Numbered from the stretch's first letter, positions 26,391 through 36,429 are shown. The stretch is 64,000 nucleotides of DNA from Spirochaeta africana DSM 8902 (GCF_000242595.2 NC_017098.1:2623501-2687500), one strand, 5' to 3'. Numbers and translations: made by a program. Notes: generated by a model from the letters alone, not told the origin.

Positions 26391-27827
26391 ATGGCGAAAC
26401 GAACATTATATAACAAGGTGTGGGATCAGCATGCGGTGACCAGGCTGCCGTCCGGGCAGACACAGCTGTTTATCGGGCTGCATATGGTACACGAGGTTAC
26501 CAGTCCGCAGGCGTTTGATATGCTGCGCGAACGGGGCCTGAAGGTGGCGTATCCGGAACGGACCTTTGCGACAATGGATCATATCGTGCCGACCAGGAGC
26601 CAGCAGCGGCCGTTTGCGGATTCCCAGGCCGAGCTGATGATGCAGGCGATCGAGAAGAATACCAAGGAGTTCGGGGTGAACTTCTTTAATTTCGAGACCG
26701 GCAAGCAGGGGATCGTGCATATTATCGGGCCGGAGATGGGCCTGACCCAGCCGGGGATGACGATTGCCTGCGGCGACTCGCACACCAGTACCCACGGGGC
26801 CTTTGGCACCCTGGCCTTCGGGATCGGGACAAGCCAGGTGCGCGATGTACTGGCCAGTCAGTGTCTGGCCATGGATCCGATGAAGGTACGGCGTATCGAG
26901 ATAAACGGGGAACTGAAGCCCGGGGTTACCCCGAAGGATGTCATCCTGTACATCATCAATCGCCTGGGCGTAAAGGGCGGCCTGGGCTATGCCTATGAGT
27001 ATGCCGGGGATGTGTTCGACAACATGAGTATGGAAGGCCGGATGACGGTCTGCAACATGTCGATCGAGGGCGGCGCCCGCGCCGGATATGTAAACCCCGA
27101 CGACACCACCTTTGATTACCTGAAGGGGCGTGAGTACTGCCCGCAGGGGGCGGAATGGGATGCAGCAGTCGAGAAGTGGCGCAACCTGGCCAGCGACGCA
27201 GACGCCGAGTACGACGATGTGGTGGTTTACGATGCAGCAGATATCGAGCCTATGGTAACCTGGGGGGTAACCCCGGGGCAGAGTGTGGGGATATCACAGA
27301 CCCTGCCGGACCCCGCGGTTGTTGCTGACTCCGGTGAGCGCAAGGCGGCCGAGCTGGCATTCAAACACATGAGCCTGCAGCCGGGCCAGGATATGAAGGG
27401 CGTGGCAATCGATGTCGCCTTCCTGGGCAGCTGCACGAACGGACGGATCGAGGATCTGCGGGCCGCCGCCGAGGTGGTGCGCGGGCAGAAGGTCGCCGAG
27501 AGCGTACATGCCTTTGTGGTACCGGGATCGATGCAGGTAGCCAAGCAGGCGGTCAAGGAAGGGCTGCATCAGATCTTTATGGATGCCGGTTTTGAGTGGC
27601 GTGCTGCCGGATGCTCCATGTGTCTGGCGATGAACCCTGACAAGCTGCAGGGCAACCAGATCAGTGCCAGCTCGAGCAACCGCAACTTTATCGGGCGGCA
27701 GGGAAGCTCGACCGGGCGCACCCTGCTGATGTCACCCCAGATGGTGGCGGCGGCGGCCATCACCGGCAAGGTGGTGGATATTCGCGAGTTTGCCGGCAGC
27801 GGCGCAAAGGAGGCGGTAAATGTCTAA
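26391..27827 (+). CDS. leuC: 3-isopropylmalate dehydratase, large subunit
   Basis: Encodes 478 residues of the aconitase superfamily. The three [4Fe-4S] ligands are visible: Cys348 in LGSCTNGR and Cys408/Cys411 in [13 protein letters not shown]. Further landmarks are [12 protein letters not shown] and the [12 protein letters not shown] segment. With LeuD it isomerises 2- to 3-isopropylmalate in leucine synthesis. The length fits the bacterial LeuC type (about 465-475). Its start is marked by AAGGAGG 6 bp upstream. The coding region overlaps leuD by 8 bp. Confidence 0.97.
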   Translation: MAKRTLYNKVWDQHAVTRLPSGQTQLFIGLHMVHEVTSPQAFDMLRERGLKVAYPERTFATMDHIVPTRSQQRPFADSQAELMMQAIEKNTKEFGVNFFNFETGKQGIVHIIGPEMGLTQPGMTIACGDSHTSTHGAFGTLAFGIGTSQVRDVLASQCLAMDPMKVRRIEINGELKPGVTPKDVILYIINRLGVKGGLGYAYEYAGDVFDNMSMEGRMTVCNMSIEGGARAGYVNPDDTTFDYLKGREYCPQGAEWDAAVEKWRNLASDADAEYDDVVVYDAADIEPMVTWGVTPGQSVGISQTLPDPAVVADSGERKAAELAFKHMSLQPGQDMKGVAIDVAFLGSCTNGRIEDLRAAAEVVRGQKVAESVHAFVVPGSMQVAKQAVKEGLHQIFMDAGFEWRAAGCSMCLAMNPDKLQGNQISASSSNRNFIGRQGSSTGRTLLMSPQMVAAAAITGKVVDIREFAGSGAKEAVNV

Positions 27828-28455
27828 TGAAATCAAGGTACATCAGGTAACCGGCCGGGCAGTACCGGTGGTCGGCGACGATATTGATACCGACCGGATT
27901 ATCCCGGCACGCTATCTGAAAGAGATCACCTTCAGCTCGATGGGCGAGTACCCGTTTTATGATGAGCGCTTCGAGATCGACGGTGCATTAAAGAAGCACC
28001 CCTTTAACGAACCGAAGCATCAGGGGGCGAGGATCTTGCTGGCCAATGTGAACTTTGGCTGCGGCAGTTCGCGCGAACACGCCCCGCAGTCGCTGCACCG
28101 CTGGGGTATCGACGCGGTGGTAGCCGAGAGCTTTGCCGAGATCTTTGCCGGCAACTGCGTGATGCTGGGGGTGCCAGCGGTGGTGGCGGCCAAGGCCGAT
28201 GTAGCGGCCCTGCAGCAGCTGGCCGACGAGCATCCCGAGACCGAGTTCACGGTTGATCTGGATGCGATGGAGGTGCGCGCCGGGGCGCCCGGTGCTGCAG
28301 CAGAGCTGACGGTAGCGATCGAGATGCCCGAGTCGCGGCGCTCGGCCCTGCGCGAGGGCACCTGGGACAGCACTACCCTGCTGGTAAACAACGCCGAGCT
28401 GGTGCGCCAGACCGCGGCAAAACTCCCCTACATGGCCTGGGGCCGCGGGGCGTAG
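27820..28455 (+). CDS. leuD: 3-isopropylmalate dehydratase, small subunit
   Basis: Encodes 211 residues with the swivel domain of the aconitase family: [20 protein letters not shown] near the start and [15 protein letters not shown], the substrate-binding loop, at about 77-91. It is the partner of LeuC, with start and stop codons overlapping it. No leuA or leuB lies in the window. GAAAGGAGG within the end of leuC is the ribosome site. Confidence 0.96.
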   Translation: MSNEIKVHQVTGRAVPVVGDDIDTDRIIPARYLKEITFSSMGEYPFYDERFEIDGALKKHPFNEPKHQGARILLANVNFGCGSSREHAPQSLHRWGIDAVVAESFAEIFAGNCVMLGVPAVVAAKADVAALQQLADEHPETEFTVDLDAMEVRAGAPGAAAELTVAIEMPESRRSALREGTWDSTTLLVNNAELVRQTAAKLPYMAWGRGA

Positions 28456-28472
28456 CGGGCCGTGGCGGCGGC

Positions 28473-28508
28473 CCAGGGCGTAGCGGGCCGCCACAGCGGC
28501 CGCCCTGG
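28473..28508. repeat. GC-rich inverted repeat between leuD and the patatin-like gene
   Basis: CCAGGGCG (28473-28480) and CGCCCTGG (28501-28508) flank further complementary GC-rich sequence, giving a long stem. A near-duplicate of GGGCGTAGCGGGCCG precedes it. No T tract follows, so it could be a Rho-assisted end or a simple extragenic palindrome between the convergent genes. Confidence 0.55.
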
Positions 28509-28515
28509 ACAGCCG

Positions 28516-29319
28516 CTACTTTACCGAGCGGCGCAGCAACTGCGCCGCGTCGGCATAGCCTTGTTCAATCAGCTGCGGTATCTGTTTTACATCGATGGCG
28601 TTGTAGCCCTGCAGATGCGGGGCAATCAGCAGATCGGCTGCCTCGATGGATGTCCGTGAGGCATTGGAAAGAGCAAAATCAAAACTGTTGATCAGGACCT
28701 CGACGATGTTCTCCGGCCGCCGCAGTGAATGATTGGCTATCAGATCGACGGCGATGGTCTGTTCGGCACCAAGCTCTGGTAGCACCGATACCGGTACGTT
28801 TTCGCAGATCCCGCCATCGACCAGCATTCTGCCGTCAATCTCCACCGGAGAGAATATCCCGGGAATGCAGGTGCTGGCCATCACCGCCTCGGCGACATCC
28901 CCCTCCCGCAACACAATACGTTCGCCGCTGCCGATGTCGGTCGCAATCATTGCCAACGGAATCCGGGCCTCGGCAAAGGTTACATCTCCCAACAGCGATC
29001 GTACGAACTTCCCGAGCTGCTCGTTGGAAAGGATACCGGTCTTGGTAACCTTCAGGCGGGCGGCCTGCAGCCAGGTCAGGTCGCGGGCAATCTCGTCGAT
29101 CTCCTGCCAGCTCTTGCCGAAGGCATAGAGGGCGCCGACAAAGGCGCCAATGCTGGTGCCGGCAACACAGTGAATCGTTAGCTGCTGTTCGTCCAGCGCC
29201 CGCAGCGCCCCGACATGCGCAGCCCCGAGTACTGCTCCGCCGCCCAAGGCCAGACCGATTTTCCTGTGCCGGCGTATCTTGCGGGTGCGATAACTGCCGG
29301 ATGATTTCCATATCTTCAT
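28516..29319 (-). CDS. Patatin-like phospholipase (RssA/YchK type)
   Basis: Encodes 267 residues with the complete patatin dyad: glycine-rich oxyanion loop LALGGGAVLGAAHVG at 23-37, nucleophile Ser56 in GTSIG, and catalytic Asp168 in VDGGICENVPV. This is the cytoplasmic single-domain form of about 260-300 residues; no signal peptide is seen. Members are predicted serine lipid hydrolases of largely unknown substrate. The start has no strong ribosome site; the basic leader before the GGG loop makes a somewhat later start possible. It is convergent with leuD. Confidence 0.9.
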   Translation of the reverse strand: MKIWKSSGSYRTRKIRRHRKIGLALGGGAVLGAAHVGALRALDEQQLTIHCVAGTSIGAFVGALYAFGKSWQEIDEIARDLTWLQAARLKVTKTGILSNEQLGKFVRSLLGDVTFAEARIPLAMIATDIGSGERIVLREGDVAEAVMASTCIPGIFSPVEIDGRMLVDGGICENVPVSVLPELGAEQTIAVDLIANHSLRRPENIVEVLINSFDFALSNASRTSIEAADLLIAPHLQGYNAIDVKQIPQLIEQGYADAAQLLRRSVK

Positions 29320-29393
29320 GCCACAAGTATGTTCGGCACGGCAGGTGTGTCAAGCCAGCCATGTGGCAATAAGACGACACCCGAGAATTTGTT

Positions 29394-29411
29394 TGATTAA
29401 ACGTTTAACCA
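29394..29411. promoter_or_regulatory. LacI-family-type operator upstream of the first amylase gene
   Basis: TGATTAAACGTTTAACCA has 16 of 18 symmetric positions around a central CG, with the perfect core TTAAACGTTTAA at 29397-29408. It is 59 bp before the amylase start. CG-centred palindromes of this kind are typical LacI/MalR-family sites. Confidence 0.65.
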
Positions 29412-29469
29412 CAGGTATACTGACAGTGCGTTACGTCGTAATGCCGCATCAGAACACAGGAGCATTTTT

Positions 29470-32166
29470 ATGAAACCGTTTTACTATTCTATGGTCGCCC
29501 TACTCACCACGACGATCGCGGCCATGGTTATTGGCTGCAGCAGTGTCCCGGAGCCGGGAGCACTGCGGGCAGAGCGAGAGCCCCGAGAGCCGGTGGTGCC
29601 TATCACCCCGGTCAGCGATGACGAGATCCAGGACTGGCTGCAGGTGCCCTCGCCGGAATGGCGCGATCAGATTATCTACTTTATCATGACCGACCGCTTT
29701 GACGACGGGAATCCGGCCAACAGCAACCAGGGCTACGGCGAGTTTGATCCGCGCTACAATTCCCACTTCAGCGGCGGCGATCTGCAGGGAATCCTGGACA
29801 ATCTTGATTACATCAAGGGGATGGGGGCTACCGCAATCTGGATTACCCCGCCGGTGGCCAACCAGTGGTGGGATCCCAAGGTTGAGTACGGGGGTTACCA
29901 CGGCTACTGGGCAGAGAACTTCAAGGAGGTCGACAAGCATTTCGGGACCCTGGAGGATTATCAGAGACTTTCGGCTACCTTGCATCGCAACGACATGTAC
30001 CTGATTCAGGATATCGTTACCAACCACACCGGCAACTTTTTTACCTTTACCGGCCCGCGCTCTACCACTGATTTCTCGCGCAACTTTGAGCGCAACCTGC
30101 GTTCGGTGCCGGTAAACGCTCCCACCCAGGAGCCGTTTCATATGAACGACTATACCAACGCCGAGCATCGCGAGGCCGACATCTATCACTGGACCGGACC
30201 GATCACCAACTACCAGAACGAGCGTCAGATTCGCACCTTCCAGTTGAGCGATCTGGACGATCTGAACACCAGCAACCCGGTGGTGCGCGAGGCCCTGCGA
30301 GACTCCTACAACTTCTGGATTGAGAAGGTCGGGGTGGATGCCTTTCGCATAGACACCGTAAAATACGTCGAGTTTGATTTCTGGCATGATTTTCACCACA
30401 ACACCGCAGATGAGGTACCCGGCATCCTGCCGTTCGCCCGCTCGCTTGGCAAGGACAACTTCATGACCTTTGGTGAGGCCTGGTACCAGAGCCGCCCCTA
30501 TGACGATACCGCCGACCGGGAGATTGCCGCCTACCTCGGCAGCGAGGATAAGCCCAAGCTCCCGTCGGTACTGAACTTCCCGCTGCACGTCGACATCAAG
30601 GATGTATTCGGCAGCGGACGACCGACCGATCAGCTGACCTTCCGATTTGACAGCATGTACCGTCACTATCCCGACCCGACTCTGCTGTTCAACTTTATCG
30701 ACAACCACGACATGAACCGCTTTCTGCACAGCTCCAGCTACGAGGAGATGCAGCAGGCACTGCTGTTCATGTTTACCATCCCCGGTATTCCGATCGTGTA
30801 CTACGGTACCGAGCAGGAGTTCGATGTTACCCGCCGGGCAATGTTTGCCGACGGGTTTGATTCCGGCGGGGTGGATCACTTTAACCCCGAGGCACGCGGC
30901 TACCGCTATCTCCAGGAACTGGCTGATCTGCGCAGTACCAATCCTGTATTCAGTCGTGGCACCATCGAGGTGGTAAAGGATGCACCCTACGGTGCCGGGG
31001 TACTCGCCTACACCATGCAATGGGAGGATGAGTATGCCCTGGTGATCATGAACACCGGGCGTCGCACCCTGCTGATGGACAACATTCCGCTGGAACTGGA
31101 ACCCGGACAGGTACTGGAGCGGGTATACCAGGTGAACGGTGAGTATCCGCAAGAACTCGTGGTGGAGCACGGCAGCGTAGTGCATCAGTATGCCGCTCCC
31201 GGCAGCTCGGCAGTCTACCTGATAACCGACCGCACCGACAGCTTTCCCGAACGGGCGGGCAGCATCACCATCGAGAATCTGCAGCAAGGACAGCTGTTCG
31301 AGTTCGATGGCGAGATCAGCGGCAGCAGCAGCGGGGTGGATAACCTGCGGATGATTATCAACCACAACACCGATCGGGCCATCCCGGTTGAACAGCAGCA
31401 GGACGGCAGCTGGACGGCCATGTTTCCCGCGGAAACCCTGAACAACGGCCGGCATTACATCACCCTGGCGGGCGAAGGCAGCGATGCTACCGTGTACTCG
31501 GCATCGTACCTGGTCGAGGTCGATCTGGAATACGTTCTGGTAACCGAGTATGATGATCCGGTTGGCGATGCCCATGGACCCGAGGGCCGCTACCTGTACC
31601 CGACCGACGACAGCTTTGGCAACGACATGGACATCGACGTTGTCGAGGTCTGGCGGGCCGGCCCCAACCTCAAGCTCGGCCTGCGCATGGCCGACCCCAT
31701 CAACACCAGCTGGAACCCGATTAACGGCTTCGATCATGTGGCGTTCTATATCTATATCGATGTTCCGGATGATGACACCGGCGCACGTGCCATGCCGTTC
31801 CAGAATGCCGAGGTGCCATCCGGTATGGAATGGAACTATATGGCGATGCTTGGCGGCTGGATGAGCTTTATCTACCATGCCGAGGGCTCCGGGCCCGAGG
31901 CCTACGGCACACCAGCCAGTCCGGCGCCCGCGATCACGGTGGACCATGACAGCCAGACGATTTATGTCGAACTGACTGCTGAATCCCTCGGTGAACCGGC
32001 CGACCTGAGTGGCACCCGGATCTATGTATCCACCTGGGACTACGACGGCCTGGAAAGCGCAAACCGGCAGCTGCGCCCGGAACCCGGGCAGTATATCTTT
32101 GGCGGCGGCGACGGCCGGGTCGACCCGCTGATTATGGACGACACCGGGATCATCGTGGTCCCGTAG
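29470..32166 (+). CDS. GH13 alpha-amylase/CGTase-like lipoprotein with C-terminal glucodextranase-type module
   Basis: Encodes 898 residues. The signal peptide ends in a lipobox (AAMVIGC), so the enzyme is membrane- or surface-anchored. The GH13 barrel (about 55-500) has all conserved regions: DIVTNH, then GVDAFRIDT with nucleophile Asp295, the acid/base Glu336 in FGEAW, and Asp414 in FIDNHD. An all-beta domain follows (about 505-690). Residues about 690-898 resemble the C-terminal binding module of glucodextranases and amylopullulanases (DPVGDAHGPEGRYLYPTD). It would cleave or rearrange alpha-1,4-glucans outside the cytoplasm. It is preceded by a palindromic operator. Confidence 0.9.
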   Translation: MKPFYYSMVALLTTTIAAMVIGCSSVPEPGALRAEREPREPVVPITPVSDDEIQDWLQVPSPEWRDQIIYFIMTDRFDDGNPANSNQGYGEFDPRYNSHFSGGDLQGILDNLDYIKGMGATAIWITPPVANQWWDPKVEYGGYHGYWAENFKEVDKHFGTLEDYQRLSATLHRNDMYLIQDIVTNHTGNFFTFTGPRSTTDFSRNFERNLRSVPVNAPTQEPFHMNDYTNAEHREADIYHWTGPITNYQNERQIRTFQLSDLDDLNTSNPVVREALRDSYNFWIEKVGVDAFRIDTVKYVEFDFWHDFHHNTADEVPGILPFARSLGKDNFMTFGEAWYQSRPYDDTADREIAAYLGSEDKPKLPSVLNFPLHVDIKDVFGSGRPTDQLTFRFDSMYRHYPDPTLLFNFIDNHDMNRFLHSSSYEEMQQALLFMFTIPGIPIVYYGTEQEFDVTRRAMFADGFDSGGVDHFNPEARGYRYLQELADLRSTNPVFSRGTIEVVKDAPYGAGVLAYTMQWEDEYALVIMNTGRRTLLMDNIPLELEPGQVLERVYQVNGEYPQELVVEHGSVVHQYAAPGSSAVYLITDRTDSFPERAGSITIENLQQGQLFEFDGEISGSSSGVDNLRMIINHNTDRAIPVEQQQDGSWTAMFPAETLNNGRHYITLAGEGSDATVYSASYLVEVDLEYVLVTEYDDPVGDAHGPEGRYLYPTDDSFGNDMDIDVVEVWRAGPNLKLGLRMADPINTSWNPINGFDHVAFYIYIDVPDDDTGARAMPFQNAEVPSGMEWNYMAMLGGWMSFIYHAEGSGPEAYGTPASPAPAITVDHDSQTIYVELTAESLGEPADLSGTRIYVSTWDYDGLESANRQLRPEPGQYIFGGGDGRVDPLIMDDTGIIVVP

Positions 32167-32178
32167 CACAAGCGGTCC

Positions 32179-32202
32179 AGCCGGCACGTACGGGTGCCGG
32201 CT
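32179..32202. repeat. Stem-loop in a GC-rich 180-bp intergenic stretch
   Basis: AGCCGGCAC-GTACGG-GTGCCGGCT is a perfect 9-bp stem just after the amylase stop. It has no T tract, so it is not a canonical terminator. The rest of 32203-32340 is very GC-rich with many short palindromes; I see no gene in it. Confidence 0.6.
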
Positions 32203-32351
32203 GTGGGCGCGGCCGCAGCGGCCTTCCTGGCGGCAGCCCGCACTCCCGCTGCCACAGCCGGGAGGCCCTCCCGGCACCACACCCCGGCGGTGCCCGCCGA
32301 CAGCCGCCGGCCGGCACTCCCCGCCCCCCACCGGGCGCCTGCCCCGCGATG

Positions 32352-32363
32352 TAAAACGCTTTA
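32352..32363. promoter_or_regulatory. Operator-like near-palindrome upstream of the pullulanase gene
   Basis: TAAAACGCTTTA has the TAAA-N4-TTTA layout shared with the sites before the other alpha-glucan genes and lies about 70 bp before the pullulanase start. Confidence 0.5.
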
Positions 32364-32432
32364 GCTTGCATATCCTGGCATCTCATGTTTTGATGGAGAG
32401 TGTTCTTTTGTACACAAACCAAGGAGGAAGAT

Positions 32433-35198
32433 ATGCACAATATGCGATTACCGGGACCAGCGGCCCTGCTGGCCGGCGTCCTGCTGACAGCCCTGCTGCT
32501 GTTCGGCTGCGCCAGCTTCGCCGGGCCGGAGGCCGAGCCCGGTACCATCGAGATGCGCCAGCATCCCGACATGGACAAGGTACTCAATGCCGCCGATCAG
32601 GTAGAGGTGGCCGACGACGAGTTTGCCGTTTTCTACTACCGACCGGACGAGGACTACGAGGACTGGGCCATGTGGGTCTGGGCGCTCGGGTCCGGCGATG
32701 GTTCGGATACCTTTGACAACACCCAGGACTGGAAAAACATCGACGGGGTCGGTGTGATGATCATGCGCCAGGACGGCGCTGACATCGGTGCCCCGATCGT
32801 CGGAGAGGGCGGCGAGACCGGCTTTATTATCCGTCTGCACAACGACTGGGTAAAGGAAACCCCCGAAGACCGCGTCTGGGACTACGCTGCCGGCAACAAG
32901 GTAGCGGTATTCCATGGCGATCCGGTGAACTACTCTGTTGGCGAGTATGTACCGTTTATACAGGAGGCCATGTTCACCGATGTACAGACCATCGAGGCAC
33001 GCCTGAGCGGACGCCACGCCCTGCAGACCAGCCCCGACAGCAACGGCTTCTACCTGGAGAGCGAAGACGGGGATATCTTTGAAGTAGCCGATGTGGTGAA
33101 CACCACCGCCCCGGACAGGCGCAACAGCAACTTTACCGACCGCATCACCCTGAAACTGGCCGAGCCGGTAACGGTAGGTTCACGTCTGCGACTTGTTCAT
33201 CCCGAGTATCAGGCCCCGTATCGGGTTACCACCGCCATTCTGATCCCGCAGATTGCCGACCAGACCGTACCGCCGATGGATTACGACCTGGGTGCGCTGT
33301 ACGACGCCGACACCCAATCGGTCGAGTTCCGTCTGTGGTCTCCCCTGGCGGACTGGGTTCGCGTGCGGATCTACAGCGAAAGCCAGCAGGCCGAGCCGGA
33401 CTGGGTGCTGGACATGGAGCTGAACCAGGAGTACGGGGTATGGTCGGTAGAATTTGACGAACAGGACCCCGACGGCTTTTTCTATGACTACGAGCTGCAC
33501 CAGGGGGGACGTGACCGGGTTGCCCTGGATCCCTACGCCTTCAGCATGGATGCCTTTCTGGACGACGGCAGCGCCGGTCGTGGTGCCATTATCGACATGA
33601 ACAAGGCAGCCCCGATAGATGGCTGGCAGGGCTACACCGACTACCACCTGGATGATCGCATCAACTCGATTGTCTACGAGGTGCATGTACGCGACTTTAC
33701 CATCAGCGATGATGCCAATGTCGAGAATGAGCCCGGCACCTACCTGGCCTTTACCGAGAAGCTCGGATATATCCAGGACCTGGGCATTACCCACATCGAG
33801 CTGATGCCGGTTATGAACTTCTACTTTAACAACGAGCTGGAAAAGGAGTTCGACGACTCGGGAACCTCCAGCAACAACAACTACAACTGGGGCTACGACC
33901 CGCACAGCTGGTTCTCCCCCGAAGGGTTTTACGCTACCGATCCCACCGATCCCTACAGCCGCGTGAACGAGCTGATGACCCTGATCCGCGACACCCATCA
34001 GCATGACATGGGTATTCTGCTGGATGTTATCTACAACCACTACGGCAACACCAACCTGCTGGAAGACATCGTCGAGCATTACTACTTTCGTAAAACCCCG
34101 GCCGGGGCGTTCACCAGCAACTCCGGTGTCGGTAACGACTATGCCTCGACCCGCTACATGGCCCGCAAGCTGATCGTAGACTCGATCTATCACTGGGTAA
34201 AGTGGTATCACATCGACGGGATGCGCTTTGACCTTGCCGGTCTGATCGACACCGAAACCATCGAGATGGCACGGGAGCGGGTTGCCGCCCTGCCGGACAA
34301 GGAAGACATCTTTTTCCAGGGTGAAGGCTGGGAGATGTACAACGGCCCCGAAGGCACCCGCGGTATGGAACAGTCCTACATGACCGAAACCGACGAGTTT
34401 GCCGTGTTCAACGATGAGATCCGCGACCTGATGAAGGGCGGCGGATTCCAGGAAACCGCACAGCGCTTTCTGACTACCGGCCCGATCGACACCGAACAGC
34501 TGTTCTACAACCTGATCGGCCAGCCGCAGGTAAACTACACTGCCACCGAGCCCGGCGACAGCCTGGCCTACATCGAGAAGCACGACGGCCTTACCCTGCA
34601 CGACAACATTGCCTACAACGCCGACATCGATCACACCACCGCTGAGGGGCGGCAGGAGATCGCCCAGCGCGTAAAGGTTGGCAACCTGCTGCTGATTACC
34701 GGTCAGAGCATACCGTTTATCCATGCCGGACAGGAGCGCCTGCGCACCAAGCCGCGGCTGAATGCCCAGTACGAGTTTATCGGGCCGTTTATCCGCAACA
34801 GCTACGACAGCTCGGACGACATCAATCAGTTTATCTGGGAGATGGACGAGGTTGCACAGGACGTGTACGACTACACCCGCGCCCTGATCCACCTGCGCCG
34901 TGACACCCAGGCCTTCCGCATCGGCAGCTTTGATGACATTTCCGCCACCTACTTCGACACCGATGATGGCCTGAGCCTGGCCTACAGCATCGAGTGGGAA
35001 GGCGACACCTGGTACATCCTGGCTAACACCAATACCGAAAGCTTCAGCTTCGAGCTGGATCGCGACCTGAACGGTTCGGTACTGGTAGCCGACCAGTCGC
35101 AGGTAGCTGCTGACGGCATCGCAGACCCCGTCGGGGTGCAGGTCAGCGGGTCCACGGTAACCCTGGACGGCCTGACAGCCGCCCTGATTCGTTACTGA
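32433..35198 (+). CDS. Type I pullulanase-like lipoprotein (CBM41-CBM48-GH13)
   Basis: Encodes 921 residues from the ATG at 32433 (AAGGAGGAAG just upstream). The lipobox is LLLFGC. Residues about 55-160 match a CBM41 starch-binding domain (FAVFYYRPDEDYEDWAMWVW), and about 290-380 a CBM48-type N domain. The catalytic barrel bears the pullulanase signature YNWGYDP, Asp600 (GMRFDLAG), Glu631 (FQGEGW) and Asp718 (EKHDGLTLHD). It should hydrolyse alpha-1,6 branches in pullulan, amylopectin or glycogen at the cell surface. The following lipoprotein gene is 25 bp downstream and probably cotranscribed. Confidence 0.93.
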   Translation: MHNMRLPGPAALLAGVLLTALLLFGCASFAGPEAEPGTIEMRQHPDMDKVLNAADQVEVADDEFAVFYYRPDEDYEDWAMWVWALGSGDGSDTFDNTQDWKNIDGVGVMIMRQDGADIGAPIVGEGGETGFIIRLHNDWVKETPEDRVWDYAAGNKVAVFHGDPVNYSVGEYVPFIQEAMFTDVQTIEARLSGRHALQTSPDSNGFYLESEDGDIFEVADVVNTTAPDRRNSNFTDRITLKLAEPVTVGSRLRLVHPEYQAPYRVTTAILIPQIADQTVPPMDYDLGALYDADTQSVEFRLWSPLADWVRVRIYSESQQAEPDWVLDMELNQEYGVWSVEFDEQDPDGFFYDYELHQGGRDRVALDPYAFSMDAFLDDGSAGRGAIIDMNKAAPIDGWQGYTDYHLDDRINSIVYEVHVRDFTISDDANVENEPGTYLAFTEKLGYIQDLGITHIELMPVMNFYFNNELEKEFDDSGTSSNNNYNWGYDPHSWFSPEGFYATDPTDPYSRVNELMTLIRDTHQHDMGILLDVIYNHYGNTNLLEDIVEHYYFRKTPAGAFTSNSGVGNDYASTRYMARKLIVDSIYHWVKWYHIDGMRFDLAGLIDTETIEMARERVAALPDKEDIFFQGEGWEMYNGPEGTRGMEQSYMTETDEFAVFNDEIRDLMKGGGFQETAQRFLTTGPIDTEQLFYNLIGQPQVNYTATEPGDSLAYIEKHDGLTLHDNIAYNADIDHTTAEGRQEIAQRVKVGNLLLITGQSIPFIHAGQERLRTKPRLNAQYEFIGPFIRNSYDSSDDINQFIWEMDEVAQDVYDYTRALIHLRRDTQAFRIGSFDDISATYFDTDDGLSLAYSIEWEGDTWYILANTNTESFSFELDRDLNGSVLVADQSQVAADGIADPVGVQVSGSTVTLDGLTAALIRY

Positions 35199-35223
35199 TA
35201 TGAAGCTGCACAGGAGGAACGCT

Positions 35224-35931
35224 ATGATACATCATCATCTGCCAAAACTCCCGGGCATCATCCTGGCTGCCGCCGCCGTGCTTCTGCTCGGCGGCTGTGC
35301 CAGTGCACCGGCCGGTCCTGCAGACCGGCCGGCCGCCCGGGTTGTCAGTCAGCGGGACACCGTTGATCGCCCATCACCCTACGATGTACCCGAGATGGAG
35401 CTTGGCGGCACCGGACCGGTATTCCTGGGGTTCGAACTGCCCGAGGACCAGGTTGTCTGGGAGCTGCTGGAAGACGGATCGGACCAACCGGAGATGGCCA
35501 AGGTCACCCTGATCTTCGAAAACATCCCGGAAGGCGAGGAAGGCAGCCGCTTCACCCTGATTGGCGGCGGCTTGGACGACACCGGTCTGCATGGTCCCAA
35601 TGCCACCGGCTTCGAGGGAAAGGGATATCACTTTGCCGGCCCTGCCGACGACCCCGGTGACACCCCGCCCCGCGACGAGGGCTACAAGACCGACTACACC
35701 CGCACGGTAGAAGACGGGGTGCTGATCTTCGACATCTACTACGTCCCCACCAACATCTACAGCTGGGGCCCCCGCTACCCCGAGGGAACCGGGCTGGCAC
35801 TCACCATGATGCGAGCCGAGACCTGGGACCGGGCACTGCACGCCGACAACAACCAGTACAACTGGTCGTTCGGCGGCATCCGCCCTGGTGACGCGGCCGT
35901 AATCATACTGGACATGAGCGGGGCTGAATAA
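35224..35931 (+). CDS. Lipoprotein of unknown function downstream of pullulanase
   Basis: Encodes 235 residues. The ATG at 35224 follows CAGGAGGAACGCT and starts a signal peptide with lipobox LLLGGC. The mature part is acidic and rich in Gly, Pro and Tyr. Segments such as KVTLIFENIPEGEEGSRF and DGVLIFDIYYVPTNIY suggest a beta-sandwich. Aromatic clusters (NIYSWGPRYPEG, NNQYNWSFGG) could bind sugar. It is coupled to the pullulanase gene and ends at a strong terminator. It might be a glycan-binding or docking surface protein; no known family is recognised. Confidence 0.8.
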   Translation: MIHHHLPKLPGIILAAAAVLLLGGCASAPAGPADRPAARVVSQRDTVDRPSPYDVPEMELGGTGPVFLGFELPEDQVVWELLEDGSDQPEMAKVTLIFENIPEGEEGSRFTLIGGGLDDTGLHGPNATGFEGKGYHFAGPADDPGDTPPRDEGYKTDYTRTVEDGVLIFDIYYVPTNIYSWGPRYPEGTGLALTMMRAETWDRALHADNNQYNWSFGGIRPGDAAVIILDMSGAE

Positions 35932-35962
35932 GCGCCCCCTCGTGGCCATCACGACACACGCC

Positions 35963-36000
35963 AAAAAAAGCAGCAGTGCGTGGGCACTGCTGCTTTTTTC
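35963..36000. terminator. Bidirectional intrinsic terminator
   Basis: GCAGCAGTGC-GTGG-GCACTGCTGC, a 10-bp stem, is flanked by seven A and six T residues. It serves the pullulanase-lipoprotein operon and the convergent coiled-coil gene. Confidence 0.93.
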
Positions 36001-36010
36001 ATACCACTGA

Positions 36011-36355
36011 TCAGAAATAGTTAAACAGGGTCATGAGCCCGGCAATTGCGGTAAACCCCAGCCCCATCACCCACTGCAGGATAACAAACCGCTTGTCAAA
36101 CGCCTCGAACCGCTTGTCCATGTAATGGAGCATTTCCTCAAAGCGTTTGTCCACCTGTTCGAAACGCAGATCCATCTGGTCGTGCAGCGCCTTGAGCCCC
36201 TCCTCTACCCGGACAATCCGCTCAATCAGCGCTCTATCCAGACCGGCATAGGGCCCCGCCCCGCTCTGCAGGGTCCATTCACTCAAGTGAGCCCGGACAT
36301 ACTCCCCGATAACCTGCAGTTCCTGTTCTCCGATATTCATGGCAGCATTCCCCAT
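36011..36355 (-). CDS. Small coiled-coil protein with C-terminal membrane anchor
   Basis: Encodes 114 residues; AGGAGGAG lies about 5 bp before the ATG at 36355. Residues about 45-85 contain heptad-like repeats of D-K-R-F-E (RFEQVDKRFEEMLHYMDKRF, EAFDKRF), predicting a coiled coil. A single C-terminal helix follows (VILQWVMGLGFTAIAGLMTLF). The layout resembles DUF1640-like and spirochaete Bdr-type membrane-anchored repeat proteins, but the match is only architectural. It ends at the shared bidirectional terminator. Function unknown. Confidence 0.78.
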   Translation of the reverse strand: MGNAAMNIGEQELQVIGEYVRAHLSEWTLQSGAGPYAGLDRALIERIVRVEEGLKALHDQMDLRFEQVDKRFEEMLHYMDKRFEAFDKRFVILQWVMGLGFTAIAGLMTLFNYF

Positions 36356-36429
36356 TGCATCTCCTCCTATTCTACTCCTAACTACACGATTTGTGTAGCT
36401 GGCGCATGAGATGCGGCGAATATTCCGGG

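Noticed and set aside
29500-32331. A minus-strand open frame of over 900 codons opposite the first amylase gene
   Set aside because: The plus strand encodes a complete GH13 lipoprotein with all catalytic residues. The antisense translation shows no recognisable motif.
33180-34892. A 570-codon minus-strand open frame opposite the pullulanase gene
   Set aside because: Same cause: the codon pattern of the real gene keeps the antisense frame free of stops. No protein features are seen.
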